A DNA stretch of 64,000 nt from Antedon mediterranea (lineage: Eukaryota > Echinodermata > Crinoidea > Comatulida > Antedonidae). Shown here piece by piece: positions 1 to 11,810 of this stretch. The notes below the pieces were generated by a model, which saw only the letters and a list, made by a program, of their open reading frames with translations, ran no database searches and had not been told where the DNA came from. Within the stretch, counting starts at the first letter, position 1. Each line of letters starts with the position of its first letter. The stretch spans positions 6,076,001 through 6,140,000 of the forward strand of contig NC_092672.1 in the NCBI RefSeq assembly GCF_964355755.1, read 5' to 3'. The translations under genes were made by a program, and so were the position numbers.

Positions 1-1150
1 TATGATAAACTTAAATACAACAAAATAATATGGGAACAATAAATATTTCTTACCCAATCGCCGAAAATAATCGTTTTTTGCCACGAATGAAGTAAATAAA
101 TTGCGCCCTCAGTAGGAAATTTTATGAACTTTAAAAATTACGGTTTTTAGTAATATATTTTGTATATCAACATTGTAAAATTCAATCAAATATGATATTA
201 CACGTTTATTAAATAAAAAGAGTGTTTATTTAACCTCATTCAAAGAATTTCAATACATTATTTTCCCGTGTGTTGGACATGCAGTACATTGTGACTTCAC
301 TTTGTGTCAAGTCAACCAATCAAAAGATGAGAATCAAACATCGTTTGACCGTGAGCCCTCATAGACTCTCTTTTCTCAGACGTTTTTTTGGGTCCAGTAG
401 CTTGGACCTATCAATTAGTCGAGTTTACAAAATATCAAAAATGTCAGCCATAGCTTTCCACTTGATATAGCTTCTGAATGAGAAGTCCTCTGGGGATAAT
501 AGCCGGCTAAAGCTGCGGCGTGAACAAATGAGTAAAATATGAAAGTCCAATTTTACCAATATAACTTTATTATACCATAATAGAAATATTATAAATAATT
601 AAAGATCCTGACAAAATCAATCAATAGATATTTTATAATTCGTCATAGTGAATCTAGTATTATATGCAATAAGCAATTGTTCTGAAATCATAGTACATCC
701 CTAATGCATTGTCAAAATAAGGTTCTCTGCAAAGTTGTCCTTTAAATGCAACAAAATAATATGTGTAATCAAGATTTAAATTTACCATTGTTTGAAACAT
801 ACAATAATTTGTAACGTTAATTTTTAGAACTAGTTTGAATGTTGATTTATCAAAATGTTATGTGCAACAAATCAGGAAATTCAAAGTTACCATATAAATC
901 TTCACTTTATTATTTCGGTTGCCTTAATGTTCTGATTAGTTGTTAAGCATCCCTCCAATTTGTAACGTGTTACAGTTACAGTTATTGACGGCACACACTA
1001 CATGTGTCGACAGCCTTTGTTTTTACAAAAAGCTTAATAATGAACAGCATGTGGTGCATAATTGGGATACTACCTGTTTGTATTTCTATTTTGAATTGCT
1101 GAAATTTAATCATCTCAGGATTGTGGTAAATTATCTTGTCTATTCTGTTT
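1..1150. other. AT-rich non-coding stretch, no gene seen
   Basis: No reading frame here resembles a known family and the short open frames lack exon-like borders. The sequence is A+T-rich single-copy-looking DNA. I see nothing else in it. Confidence 0.5.
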
Positions 1151-1249
1151 TTAAATAAAATTTCTTTTTGAACAACCAAAAATTAATGTAAGCGAACTTA
1201 CAGTACGTTTTGTTTCGTTTTTGGTTGTTCAAAAAGAAATTTTATTTAA
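1151..1249. repeat. Perfect inverted repeat, 32-bp arms, 35-bp spacer
   Basis: Bases 1151-1182 are the exact reverse complement of 1218-1249, and pairing stops abruptly on both sides of each arm. Each outer end carries TTAA. The transcript of either strand would form a long uninterrupted hairpin. It could be a very short MITE or a folded small-RNA precursor; the sequence alone does not decide. Confidence 0.85.
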
Positions 1250-1351
1250 TACCTTTTTCTACAACCAGATGAAACTCTTCCAATATTCTGTTTTTGTTTT
1301 GCATATATTGATTTGTATTAATCATCCTTGTACTGTAATTTATTCATTTGA

Positions 1352-1465
1352 TTAATCACTCATGTCATCTTCTAAATACAAATTATCATAATCATCATAA
1401 TCAATATTTTTTTCATCAGGATGGATGATGTAGAAGGATGATGTAGATGCAGCTGCATCTGCCAT
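1352..1465 (-). CDS. Possible small acidic protein (37 aa)
   Basis: An ATG at 1463-1465 in a favourable context (AAAATGG) opens a 37-codon frame that ends at 1352. The product begins MADAAASTSS and is followed by a strongly acidic, tyrosine-rich C-terminal half (IDYDDYDNLYLEDDMSD). A possible AATAAA lies just after the stop. No family is recognised. It might be a microprotein, the last exon of a longer gene, or chance; the compositional bias and the A-rich leader are the only support. Confidence 0.2.
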   Translation of the reverse strand: MADAAASTSSFYIIHPDEKNIDYDDYDNLYLEDDMSD

Positions 1466-2771
1466 TTTTAATCAAATGTCTACAATTTGTGTTCAATCAA
1501 TTGTGCTCTGATCTGTGTCTGAACGGTCCACTTTGGTGAAAAATAATTAAAAGCTATATGTGGATTTCACTGTTTACATTTCACCATGCATTTCTGTAGT
1601 ATTTGTTAAAAACCAATGAACCATTAGTTCATTATCATCCTTGCCATTTGATTGGTAGATTTCATGTCACATGGTATTGGCTATTTTGTTTATAAAGCTT
1701 ATTGTGTTTCGATGGTAACAAATGACATACATTGTTGTTGAATGTTATCATAACAATAGAGAAAAGCTATCTAAAATATTAATAAGCGTAATAGAAGTTA
1801 TTGGCAAAAATGAATGTTTGAATTGAATGGAGAAAATACAGTATGATTAGATTGGCAAAATAGTCTTAAATATATATTTTTATGAGTTGAATACAGTATT
1901 GTGTTTATTGTGTTTCGATGGTAACAAATTAATACTGTTATTATTATTCTATTATGTTTATGTAGCCTAGCTAGCTCAGAACCGCACACAGGTCTCACTG
2001 AGTTTTGTAATGTTAACCAGCAGAACGTACATGGTGTATTTTCTCCCCTCACTTTATCTGACCCCCTCCCCTCCCTTTCACCTTTCAATTAAATATATTA
2101 CAATTTTTCTGTCATTCTTTTTTTAATGTGTAATATTTCTTCCATCTTTCGTTGATTGGTTAGTGGATAATCAAGGTTCACTTAATTATATTACATATAA
2201 TATACGATATAACCCTTCAATTTGATACAACCCTTCTTATTAGAGGTCACTTATTTAAAGTAATCCCTCCATAACTAAGATAAATTTACGGTCAAAGACT
2301 CTGAAATCGTTTTCTAGTACAGTTAAATCTGTCATAAATGGAAAACTTGTCTGAAATAAACGTTGATGGAAAACGAGAGGCTCAGATAATAGAGGGCCAC
2401 ACACTTTATGCTCTTTATGTCCGCTGAAGAACTATTTATTAGTTTTTAGTTAGACACTTGTGGGAAGTAAATAAATGTTGTGCAAAACCAAAATTGTAAA
2501 TGAAAATGTGTTCGTGACTTCTTATGGGAGGTGGATAGACATATTTAACAGGCTTTTTGAGAGTCCAATCACTTTCAGTTTTACTGCCCACAACTTCTCT
2601 CTTCATATCATAAATTACACTATTTGTTATGCATTCTGTATGCTTGTGTCTTCCATGATTCCTTTTTTCTCTGATGGCCAGTTTTCTTTCTCTTTTCTTT
2701 TTTCTTTCTTTCTTCTTTATTTCTGTATTTACTTTAGAGAGGCCTTTACCCTGAAGTGGGTTGAAAATGGC
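1466..2771. other. Intergenic, with a dispersed ~100-bp repeat
   Basis: No gene is supported. Bases about 2575-2690 are clearly similar to about 9285-9370 (both run from TTTTACTGCCC through CTCTGATGG), so this is a dispersed repeat. The 148-codon open frame from 2475 crosses that repeat and the end of the foldback element and is not considered coding. Confidence 0.5.
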
Positions 2772-5700
2772 TATAGTAGAGCAGTTAACGCCATAAAAAT
2801 AGCCAAGTTGTGCACTTTATTACCAAAGCATGAAACATGCCACAAAGTTTCTTTGATGTGTATAGATTCAAAATATCGGGGGGTGCCAAGTGTCCAACGT
2901 CCGGTATGGCGGCCATCTTGATTTCAAAATGGCCACCATAAAAACAAAAAGTGTTCATATCTTGGCAACTATAAACAGTAGAGACTTGATTCTGGTGTTA
3001 AATTGTTCACAAACCACATATTTCTATTTGTTCTAATGAAAAGTTTCGTAAAAAAATGACCGGAAATGACGTTTCTTCCAGTTTGACCTTTGACCTCTTA
3101 TCTGTATATCTCGGTAACTACTGATCATTTTCAATCGATTTTGGTGTCATTTTGTTCAGAATGGAGACATTTATATTTGTAGTAATGAAACATTTTCACA
3201 TAAAATGACTGGAAATACAATTTATAACCTTTGACATATATAATTATGTGAACATATTGTATGTGGTTTACATTGATATAATGCACTTAATTTTTTTTAC
3301 CGAAATAAATGACACTTAATGAAAAAATGACCAGGAATTATTCTGAATTTTTTACTTTTGATGTGATAGGATAGGCGTAAAGTATGACAGATCACTGAGA
3401 AACATCAATCACTGAGCTCATCTATGCCGACTTGTTTGCTAAACTGTGATGTGTCAATCGTTAGATAAAAGTTTTGGTCCTCTCTCCTCCATCTTTTCTT
3501 TTTTTTTTTTAATGTATTATACCATATGGACAATTGTCTGAAATAAAAGTTGAATTGAATTGTTAGATGCCATTTGGAAATATTTTTTCGTTGGCCTCTT
3601 TGATGTTGCATATGAGACAAGTTCGGAAAGTTCTCATTTTCACGAGTTAAGAGAACACCGTCTTTCAAAGTACTTACTACAAACTTATCCTGCATTTGTG
3701 CAGTAGACCTACTTTCATTAGTCCGAAACTCAGATAATTCTTGTTCATTTTCGTTGCATCTAAAAAAATGTACTCCATTTTTATGGTAATGGGCCTTTGC
3801 TGTAAACCATCTGAATCCTTTTCCTCGATTTTCTCTAGTCATTGATTTTTTAGCAAAATCCGAACCAAATCAATTCGTAAAAGACATCTCAATATAATTA
3901 TTCAAGTAATCCTCAAATTAGTGACATGGACCTACAATATACTGTTCTGTACAAGACCTTTTTAGGCATCCACCTGTGGACTTTCACTTTGAAGGTCTTG
4001 GTCTCCTAATCATACAAGAAACAATGTCTGATTTAATCAATCATAGTAGTGGGTCCAGACAAAGAAGGGGGTGTAAGACCATCCACAGACAAAGAAGGGG
4101 TATAAGACCATCCACAGACAAAGAAGGGGGTGTAAGACCATCCACAGACAAAGAAGGGGGTGTACGACCATCCACACACAAAGAAGGGGGTATAAGACCA
4201 TCCACAGACAAAGAAAGGGGTGTAAGGCCATCTACAGACAAAGAAGGGGGTGTAGGACCATCCACAGACAAAGAAGGGGGTGTAAGACCATCCACAGACA
4301 AAGAAGGGGGTGTAAGACCATCCACAGACAAAGAAGGGTGTAGGACCATCCACAGACAAAGAAGGGGGTGTAGGACTATCCACAGACAAAGAAGAGGGTG
4401 TAAGACCATCCACTGACAAAGAAAGTGGTATAGGACCACTTACAGACAAAGAAGGGGATATAAGACCATCCACAGACAAAGAAGGGGGTATAAGACCATC
4501 CACAGACAAAGAAGGGGGTGTAGGACCATCCACAGACAAAGAAGGGGGTGTAAGACCGTCCACAGACAAAGAAGGGGATGTAAGACCATCCACAGACAAA
4601 GAAGTGGGTATAAGACCATCCACAGACAAAGAAGGGGGTATAAGACCATCCACAGACAAATAAGGGGTATAAGACCATCCACAGACAAAGAAGGGGGTAT
4701 AAGACCATCCACAGAGAAAGAAGGGGTGTAAGACCATCCACAGACAAAGAAAGGGTGTAAGACCATCCACACACAAAGAAAGGGGTGTAAGACCATCCAC
4801 ACAAAAAAAAAGGGTGTAATACCATCAACAGACAAAGAAAGGGGGTATAAGACCATCCACAGACAAAGAAGGGGGTATAAGACCATCCACAGACAAAGAA
4901 GGGGTGTAAGACCATCTACAGACAAAGAAAGGGGTGTAAGACCATCCACACACAAATAAAGGGGTGTAAGACCGTCCACAGACAAAGAAGGGGATGTAAG
5001 ACCATCCACAGACAAAGAAGTGGGTATAAGACCATCCACAGACAAAGAAGTGGGTATAAGACCATCCACAGACAAAAAAGGGGGTGTAGGACCATCCACA
5101 GACAAATAAGGGGGTATAAGACCATCCACAGACAAAGAAAGGGGGTATAAGACTATCTACAGACAAAGAAGGAGGGGTAGGACCATATTAACCGAGGAAG
5201 CATACAAAAAGAAGATGCAATCAAAATAGGCCTACCACTTGGAAAACAATAAATTGTAGAATAACTGAGGCTTGATTGTTGAAATATAAAGGGTTCTTTG
5301 TAAGGTCATTAATAATATATTGATATAAACACGATCATCATACTATTCATTTGACATTCAAATACAGTCTATCTCGAAAAGAAGCTCATGAATACTATCA
5401 CCTTTTCGAGGTTTTACGGTATTCCATAACATGTATCTTATTTCCTCTGTCAAACTATTAAAACTTTTAGCGAATCAGAAGGTGGCAACATCATTGAACT
5501 AATGGTACCACCCAGCACATTGTTTACCAATTTTATGTAACATATACAATTTAAGTCCATTAATCATTTAATATAATTACGCCTATCAGGTCAAAGTTCA
5601 AAATTAGATGCATTTAAGACCAAACCAAACCCACATACAGTATATTCACATAATTAAAAATCAATAAATAAATGTCAAAGGTCATAAATTGTATTTCCGG

Positions 5701-6128
5701 TCATTTTATGTGAAAATGTTTCATTACTACAAATATAAATGTATTTATTCTGAACAAAATGACACCAAAATCGATTGAAAATGACCAGTAGTTACAGAGA
5801 TATACAAATACGAGGTCAAAGGTCAAACTGAAAGAAACGTCATTTCCGGTCATTTTTTGACGAAAATTTTCATTAGAGCAAATAGCAATATATAGTTTGT
5901 GAACAATTTGAGACCAGAATTAAGTCTCTAATGTGTATAGTTGCCAAGATATGAACATTTTTTGTTTTTATGGTGGCCATTTTGAAATCAAGATGGCCGC
6001 CATACCGGACGTTGGACACTTGGCACCCCCTGATATTTTGAATCTATATATATTAAAGAAACTTTGTGCCAAGTTTCGTGCTTTGGTAATAAAATGCACA
6101 GCTCATGTCACTAACTGCTCTACTACTA
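2772..6128. mobile_element. Foldback-type element with ~500-bp terminal inverted repeats
   Basis: The left arm (about 2772-3270) reads as the reverse complement of the right arm (about 5622-6128) over most of its length. Shared blocks include the TAGAGCAGTTA end, the segment near AAGATGGCCGCCATACCGG and the GACCTTTGAC stretches. The interior holds about 0.8 kb of unrecognised DNA and a 30-bp minisatellite. No transposase is visible, so it is non-autonomous or decayed. Foldback elements with repeat-rich interiors are known; assignment to a superfamily is not possible here. The exact outer borders are uncertain by about 10 bp. Confidence 0.75.
4057..5187. repeat. 30-bp minisatellite, about 37 copies
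   Basis: The unit reads AGACAAAGAAGGGGGTGTAA followed by GACCATCCAC. Copies differ mainly at G-run length, GTGTAA versus GTATAA, and single-base gains or losses that shift the period to 29 or 31. Several long open frames on both strands (repeating VDGLTPPSLS or FVCGWSYTP) follow from the period being a multiple of three and are not genes. It lies wholly inside the foldback element. Confidence 0.95.
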
Positions 6129-6292
6129 GTATAGTGATGATGATAATGATTTAGTTTGTTACAAAATGTGTTTTTCTGTGTATATATTACAGTATAATTG
6201 TTTTCTCCTGTTTTTTTGTTAATTAGGTAGTTAAATATAGTGAAAGAGAAATTCTTTTTTTTAGCTTAATTAAAAGAAGTAATATGTTATAA

Positions 6293-7235
6293 TGGAGTGG
6301 AGGTGTAGCTTGGGGAGTGGAGCTTTAGATTGTGGAGTGGAGCTGTAGCTTGGGGAGTGGAGCTGTAGCTTGTGGAGTGGAGCTGTAGCTTGTGGAGTGG
6401 AGCTGTAGCTTGTGGAGTGGAGCTGTAGCTTGGGGAGTGGAGCTGTAGCTTGTGGAGTGGAGCTGTAGCTTGTGGAGTGGAGCTGTAGCTTGGGGAGTGG
6501 AGCTGTAGCTTGTGGAGTGGAGCTGTAGTTTGGGGAGTGGAGCTGTAGTTTGGAGAGTGGAGCTGTAGTTTGGAGAGTGGAGCTGTAGCTTGGGGAGTGG
6601 AGCTGTAGCTTGGGGAGTGGAGCTGTAGCTTGTGGAGTGGAGCTGTAGCTTGTGGAGTGGAGCTGTAGCTTGTGGAGTGGAGCTGTAGCTTGTGGAGTGG
6701 AGCTGTAACTTGGTGAGTGGAGCTGTAACTTGGTGAGTGGAGCTGTAACTTGGTGAGTGGAGCTGTAGCTTGGGGAGTGGAGCTGTAGCTTGGTGAGTGG
6801 AGCTGTAGCTTGGGGAGTGGAGCTGTAGCTTGGGGAGTGGAGCTGTAGCTTGTGGAGTGGAGCTGTAGCTTGTGGAGTGGAGCTGTAGCTTGGTGAGTGG
6901 AGCTGTAGCTTGGTGAGTGGAGCTGTAGCTTGGTGAGTGGAGCTGTAGCTTGGTGAGTGGAGCTGTAGCTTGGTGAGTGGAGCTGTAGCTTGGTGAGTGG
7001 AGCTGTAGCTTGGTGAGTGGAGCTGTAGCTTGGTGAGTGGAGCTGTAGCTTGGTGAGTGGAGCTGTAGCTTGGTGAGTGGAGCTGTAGCTTGGTGAGTGG
7101 AGCTGTAGCTTGGTGAGTGGAGCTGTAGCTTGGTGAGTGGAACTGTAGCTTGGGAAGTGGAGCTGTAGCTTGGGGAGTGGAGCTGTAGCTTGGGGAGTGG
7201 AGCTGTAGCTTGGGGAGTGGAGCTGTAGTTTGGTG
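6293..7235. repeat. 20-bp minisatellite, about 47 copies
   Basis: The unit is AGCTGTAGCTTGGKGAGTGG, with G/T variation that is grouped along the array: GTGGAG and GGGGAG in the left part and a long block of GGTGAG in the centre-right. Almost no length change occurs, so the - strand stays open for 338 codons (LQLHSPSYSSTHQATAPLTK periodicity). I treat this as a satellite by-product because both flanks lack gene structure. Confidence 0.95.
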
Positions 7236-10200
7236 GTTTGCTTGGCTACCAATGCCAGTGTACTGTGTTCAGATGCCAGGAATTTGTTCTCATGAGAGTA
7301 CAACTCCCAAAGACTTGTAAGACTTTGTTTGTGTAGAGCAGGGAGCTAATTAACAACTCCCTGGTGTAGAGCATCTTATGTATATGTCTGTCTTTGTTTA
7401 AGAAGGAGGCCGCTTTATTAACCATGATGCCATAGCTGTGTTGCTATCTGGCCTCTCCAGGAGACTTGTCTCCAACCTGTCATAATAAAAAAAAAATAAC
7501 AAAAAGGAAATCTAGATAAAATCAATAATCAAATGTAAAACTTGTTTGTAATTGACAAAATAATCATTAGCATACATACAGTAGTAAATGTTTATTGTTG
7601 ACAATAGAGTTGACAATTTTTTTTATGGTACCTACCACGTACCTACATTGTTGTATAATAGGAAATAATAACAAAAAAATTGATGATCAATATATAATTT
7701 AAACAACATCTTCCAACTATATTATTTGATCAAACTCACTTCATTTATAGTTTTAAGATGTTGTTTTCAAAATCAATAAAGATTTTTATTATCTTTATTA
7801 TCTATCATAAATAATTGAGCAGAAGTCAATAGACATACTATGTGGATGTACTTTCCTCAATAGCCACGTTCACATAAGATTTTATCGTGCTTTCGTATCG
7901 TGATATTGAATATCACGTTAACAGGAAGAGCGTTCACATAGAATTTAACATTGTGATATTATTGTTTTTGTTTTATTTTAGTTTTATTATAGTATTTGTT
8001 TATTTTTAGCTCAGTTGAGTCAGAATATTTTAATGAAACAGACATGTCTGACTATCACCTCATAATCAATTCAATTGGATGTAACTACTGTTTTGGTCAT
8101 TTGTAGTTCAAGTCCATATAAATTGCATTTAACTTATGTAACCAATAAGGTATCGCAATATATGCCTACACTGCTGTACACATCTTAGGATATATCATCA
8201 TCATCATTATTATCTTCGTTATCATTGTCATAATCATCAACTTTGTAATATAGGCCTAAAGTAGTCATACAATAATGTTTAAACTTTGTTTATTACTTTA
8301 AATTAAATTTAATTACTTTATTAGTAATCCAGTGAGTTATATATTACAACAATTTCAGTTCTATAAATAAATAAGCTAAACAATGGAGAATTAAGTTGTT
8401 GTCAACTTATTTCTCCATGATGTAAACCAATTGATATTTATAATTGTTGTAATATTCCATAATACTACAGTATATTACCATATGAATATCCTGTTGGATT
8501 CATTGTTACCGTTAATTTTTCAAAATTACTTTTATATTATGAACAATTTTAGTTATATACACAATTAATGAACATAGTAAAATACTGGACTATATAATAA
8601 TCTAATGTATGAAAAATTAATAAAATTAACACAATTCAATATTTAAATCCAATATTTCAATATGTTTGTAATATTGAAAATAGTTTTTTAAATAAATGTT
8701 TAAGGAAAATAAATACAGAATATACAGAAACTTTATTGGTCTCGCATAAAACATTGCTAAACACTGTTTATATATTAAAGATGTATTGTCACCCAAAAAC
8801 ATGAAAAATAAAGATTAATAAAATCACTTCGAATAGATTATTTTGTCATTTTAATAAAGTTAATAATCACTTCCATAGAAAAAAAAGCGAAAAAATAATG
8901 TTTTCACTTATAAAAGACAAAATATATGGTTAAATTCAACCAAAAATCCATTGGCTGGTAGCCAATTTGACTATTTTTTGCTTTAAATTACTGTTTTTTT
9001 CAGGTAAATACATTTTTTTTCCGATCTAATTTGTTGTCAAAGTGGATAACTATTATGTGACATTAAAATGGCATATTCAAGAGAAAATGTTTTAATAATT
9101 ATTTTTTCAGGAGGACAATTCATTTTTAAATGGATGGTAAACAAAACAAGTTTCATACTACAGTTTTACTATAGTTTGGTATTGATGCAAACATTATTAC
9201 CAATTTACCAATCTTTCTCATACCTTACAGAGATTCTATGTATCTGATTGGTTAAAACTTGTTTGATTGAACCGTTTTACTGCCCTCAACTTCTCTTTTC
9301 ATCAATTACACTTTTTTAGGCCTTCTGTATGCTTGTTGCTAATATTATGATTTTTCTCTGATGGTCTAGCATTAATTTTAGAATTCATGAATTGCTATAA
9401 AGTTTGTTACTTGTATATGGTCTGTTATCTGATTGAAATCACCGTCCACCAACTGTTTTGTAGTGTTTTGCCAATGCATGTGTGTAGCTAAGTTTATTAA
9501 AATCTCTTCTTTTTTCTTCTGGTGCATTAGCTTCTTTGTCTTCTTCTTTAATACCCCTTAGATTAAATATTTGTTTACCATGACATGAAATTACGATAAA
9601 ATCTTTCAAAAATATTGTGCGGTCTTTTAAATGGTCAATAGGTAATTATCTCTTCCTCCACCCCCTCAACTTTAAATTGATCATGAAACATGTATTTTTT
9701 TTTACTTTTTACCAATACCTTAAATTTTATGCCTCCAATTATGCAATGATAACTTTCTTTTAAATTCTGAGGCAAGATTTAGTTAAAATTCTTCACAGCA
9801 TATGATATCAGATTACTTTTTCATTTTTATTATTGTATTAACTGTGTTATTGTTGTTTAGTAAGCTTTTAGGTCATCAACCACGTACAAGCCTTTTGTTG
9901 GTGGACCTTTTTGTCATTTATTGTATTTTGTTCTATTTTTTTATCTTCATTGTCATTATATCGTCATTATCTCCATTAGGTCATTGTCATCTTCATTATG
10001 TCATCTTCATTATTATTATAACATCTTCATTATTATTATGACATCATCTCATCTTCTTTACAAACTGCTTCATGTTGGTAAAGAGATAAGTCTTCATCAT
10101 CAACTTCATATTCATTGTACATATCCTTTTCATCATTCATCCTCATAATGTAAATTACACAAATACAGTTTAACTAGATCATTTATACTTTATTAGTCTG

Positions 10201-11639
10201 AAACAATCAGTAAAATGTGTCACAATTCATTACTGGAATAGAAAGCTAACTATATGTAAACTACTAACAAATGTATTTTATACAGTTCATTACAAGCAAT
10301 TATAAATGTTAATATTACAATAATGAAAATTGTGTTTCAATTTTAAAACAATTTAACATTTACTATGTATCTCTAATTATTTTAAATTCTAAATTGCTTT
10401 TATATTCTGACAAATTATGGTTTAATATCTATGTTTGTTTCACAATATGATTGATAAAGTAAAAATTAATGTAACTATGCTACTATAAACTCTTAAAACG
10501 ATATTACTAGAACAGCCTATTGAAAGAGATATACTTAATTGCATAAACAAAATATTACTTAAACCAGGTATTCAAATATGTATATTAAAAACCAAAGCAA
10601 ATTAAGACCAATATATAGCATACATAATGATAGAGAAAACAGTTTGATATTGATAGAAAATATGAACTTAAACACAACAAATAATAAATTCAAATATTTA
10701 CAGTGTATTCAAAGCAAAGCCAATTACCCATAATTAATTATATATTTAAAACTCGTAAATAAAATTAAAAGTAATAATAGAAATGCTGTATTATTCCTTA
10801 TATCCTAGACATGTCATTGGTTAAAACTAAAAACTTAATTTTACTGCAGTCCCTTTTTTTTCTATTTATCTTGTTGCTCGGGATAAACTGCATGCTCATC
10901 TTCATCTTGATGACATAATCATTTGTCATCGTTTTTTAATCATTTGATAGTTTTTCATTTATTTTTGGACTCAATGTTTTACATTCTATTCCTATTCATG
11001 GTGGACTTGGTGACAATTTGGTCTTTTGAAAACAATTAAAATAGCTGTTAACATCTATGTACTGTATAGTACTATTTATAATTCTTGTGCTAATTATTTT
11101 ACTACAATTGTAGTGAAAACTGGTTATGGAAACAATCAATGGTCTTCAAGCAAAGTTATTTCAAGAAATTATTCAATTATATTTTTATTTTTGTTTTTAC
11201 AAATTATTTTTAATTATTCAAAATAATTTGCATTATGCCTTTCAAGAATATTTTAGATTAGTATATATTACAAAGACTATCTGTAAAGTCCACCAGACAT
11301 AAAGGACTGAAGCATCAAGCGTCATGTCAATTGACACCTAATTTCTCTTTCCAGATTCCACAAATCTCATCAAAGCACATTGTAGGGCCTGGGTAAGCTA
11401 GTCTCTCTAAATTAGTACAGTCTGCTGCTTCACAGGAATATATTTTAACTTTTTTGGTTATTGGCATATCCATGCTTTAATGTTATATTGACTGCTAACA
11501 TGTTGCAACTCATTTTCATAACAATTTATGTCTTGTGCCATTGGTTAAATTTATCAAACAGAAAAGAAAATTATATTCATGCATTGCATATAACTTAATA
11601 AAGTTGGTTTGTTTGTTTTAAATAATTTTTGTGATCTAA
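7236..11639. other. Gene-poor AT-rich stretch
   Basis: No coding exon is supported. It holds a CAGGGAG...CTCCCTGG hairpin near 7340-7366, a short palindrome ATCGTGATATTGAATATCACG-like near 7897-7917, a MITE copy at 8775-9130, the dispersed repeat at 9285-9370, and a low-complexity TCATCTTCATTATTATT run around 9930-10040. Confidence 0.45.
8775..9130. mobile_element. MITE, AAAGATGTATTGTC family, copy 1
   Basis: The left end (AAAGATGTATTGTCACCC) matches the left end of the larger copy at 22289-22798 and the fragments at 19980-20034 and 49976-50170. The interior is A/T-run-rich as in those copies. The right end is less clear, near GGAGGACAATTCATTTTTAA. Confidence 0.55.
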
Positions 11640-11770
11640 ATGCTGAATTCAGTAATTTTCTTGTTGTCGCCATAAACATAGTTAACTAAGTTGAAGGATG
11701 TTAATAAATTCTGTAATTGTGTCATGATCTGCTTCTGTTACGACCTTCAGCAGGTGTTTCTTTCGAATTA
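11640..11770 (-). pseudogene. Tandem duplicate of the 3' end of the EEP-like gene
   Basis: This segment repeats about 11772-11897, the 3' end of the adjacent reading frame plus its downstream flank. Read on the - strand it still encodes KKHLLKVVTEADHDTI and then diverges to a different ending (TEFINILQLS) before a stop. No upstream part of the gene is present. It is either debris of a partial tandem duplication or an alternative terminal exon; no splice acceptor is evident. Confidence 0.7.
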
Positions 11771-11810
11771 AATGCTGAATTCAGTAATGTTGTTGTTGCC
11801 ATAAACACAT

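Noticed and set aside
2475-2921. 148-codon + strand frame
   Set aside because: It runs through a dispersed repeat, a T-rich tract and the end of the foldback element; no family resemblance.
4033-5166. Several long - strand frames with VDGLTPPSLS and FVCGWSYTP repeats
   Set aside because: They arise from the 30-bp minisatellite, whose period is divisible by three; all frames overlap each other and lack gene structure.
4057-5187. CRISPR-like array
   Set aside because: Units are head-to-tail without unique spacers, in eukaryotic DNA; the same applies to 6293-7235, 37899-38676 and 63716-63938.
6287-7303. 338-codon - strand frame over the 20-bp array
   Set aside because: Open because three 20-bp units equal 20 codons with no stop; it is most simply a satellite by-product.
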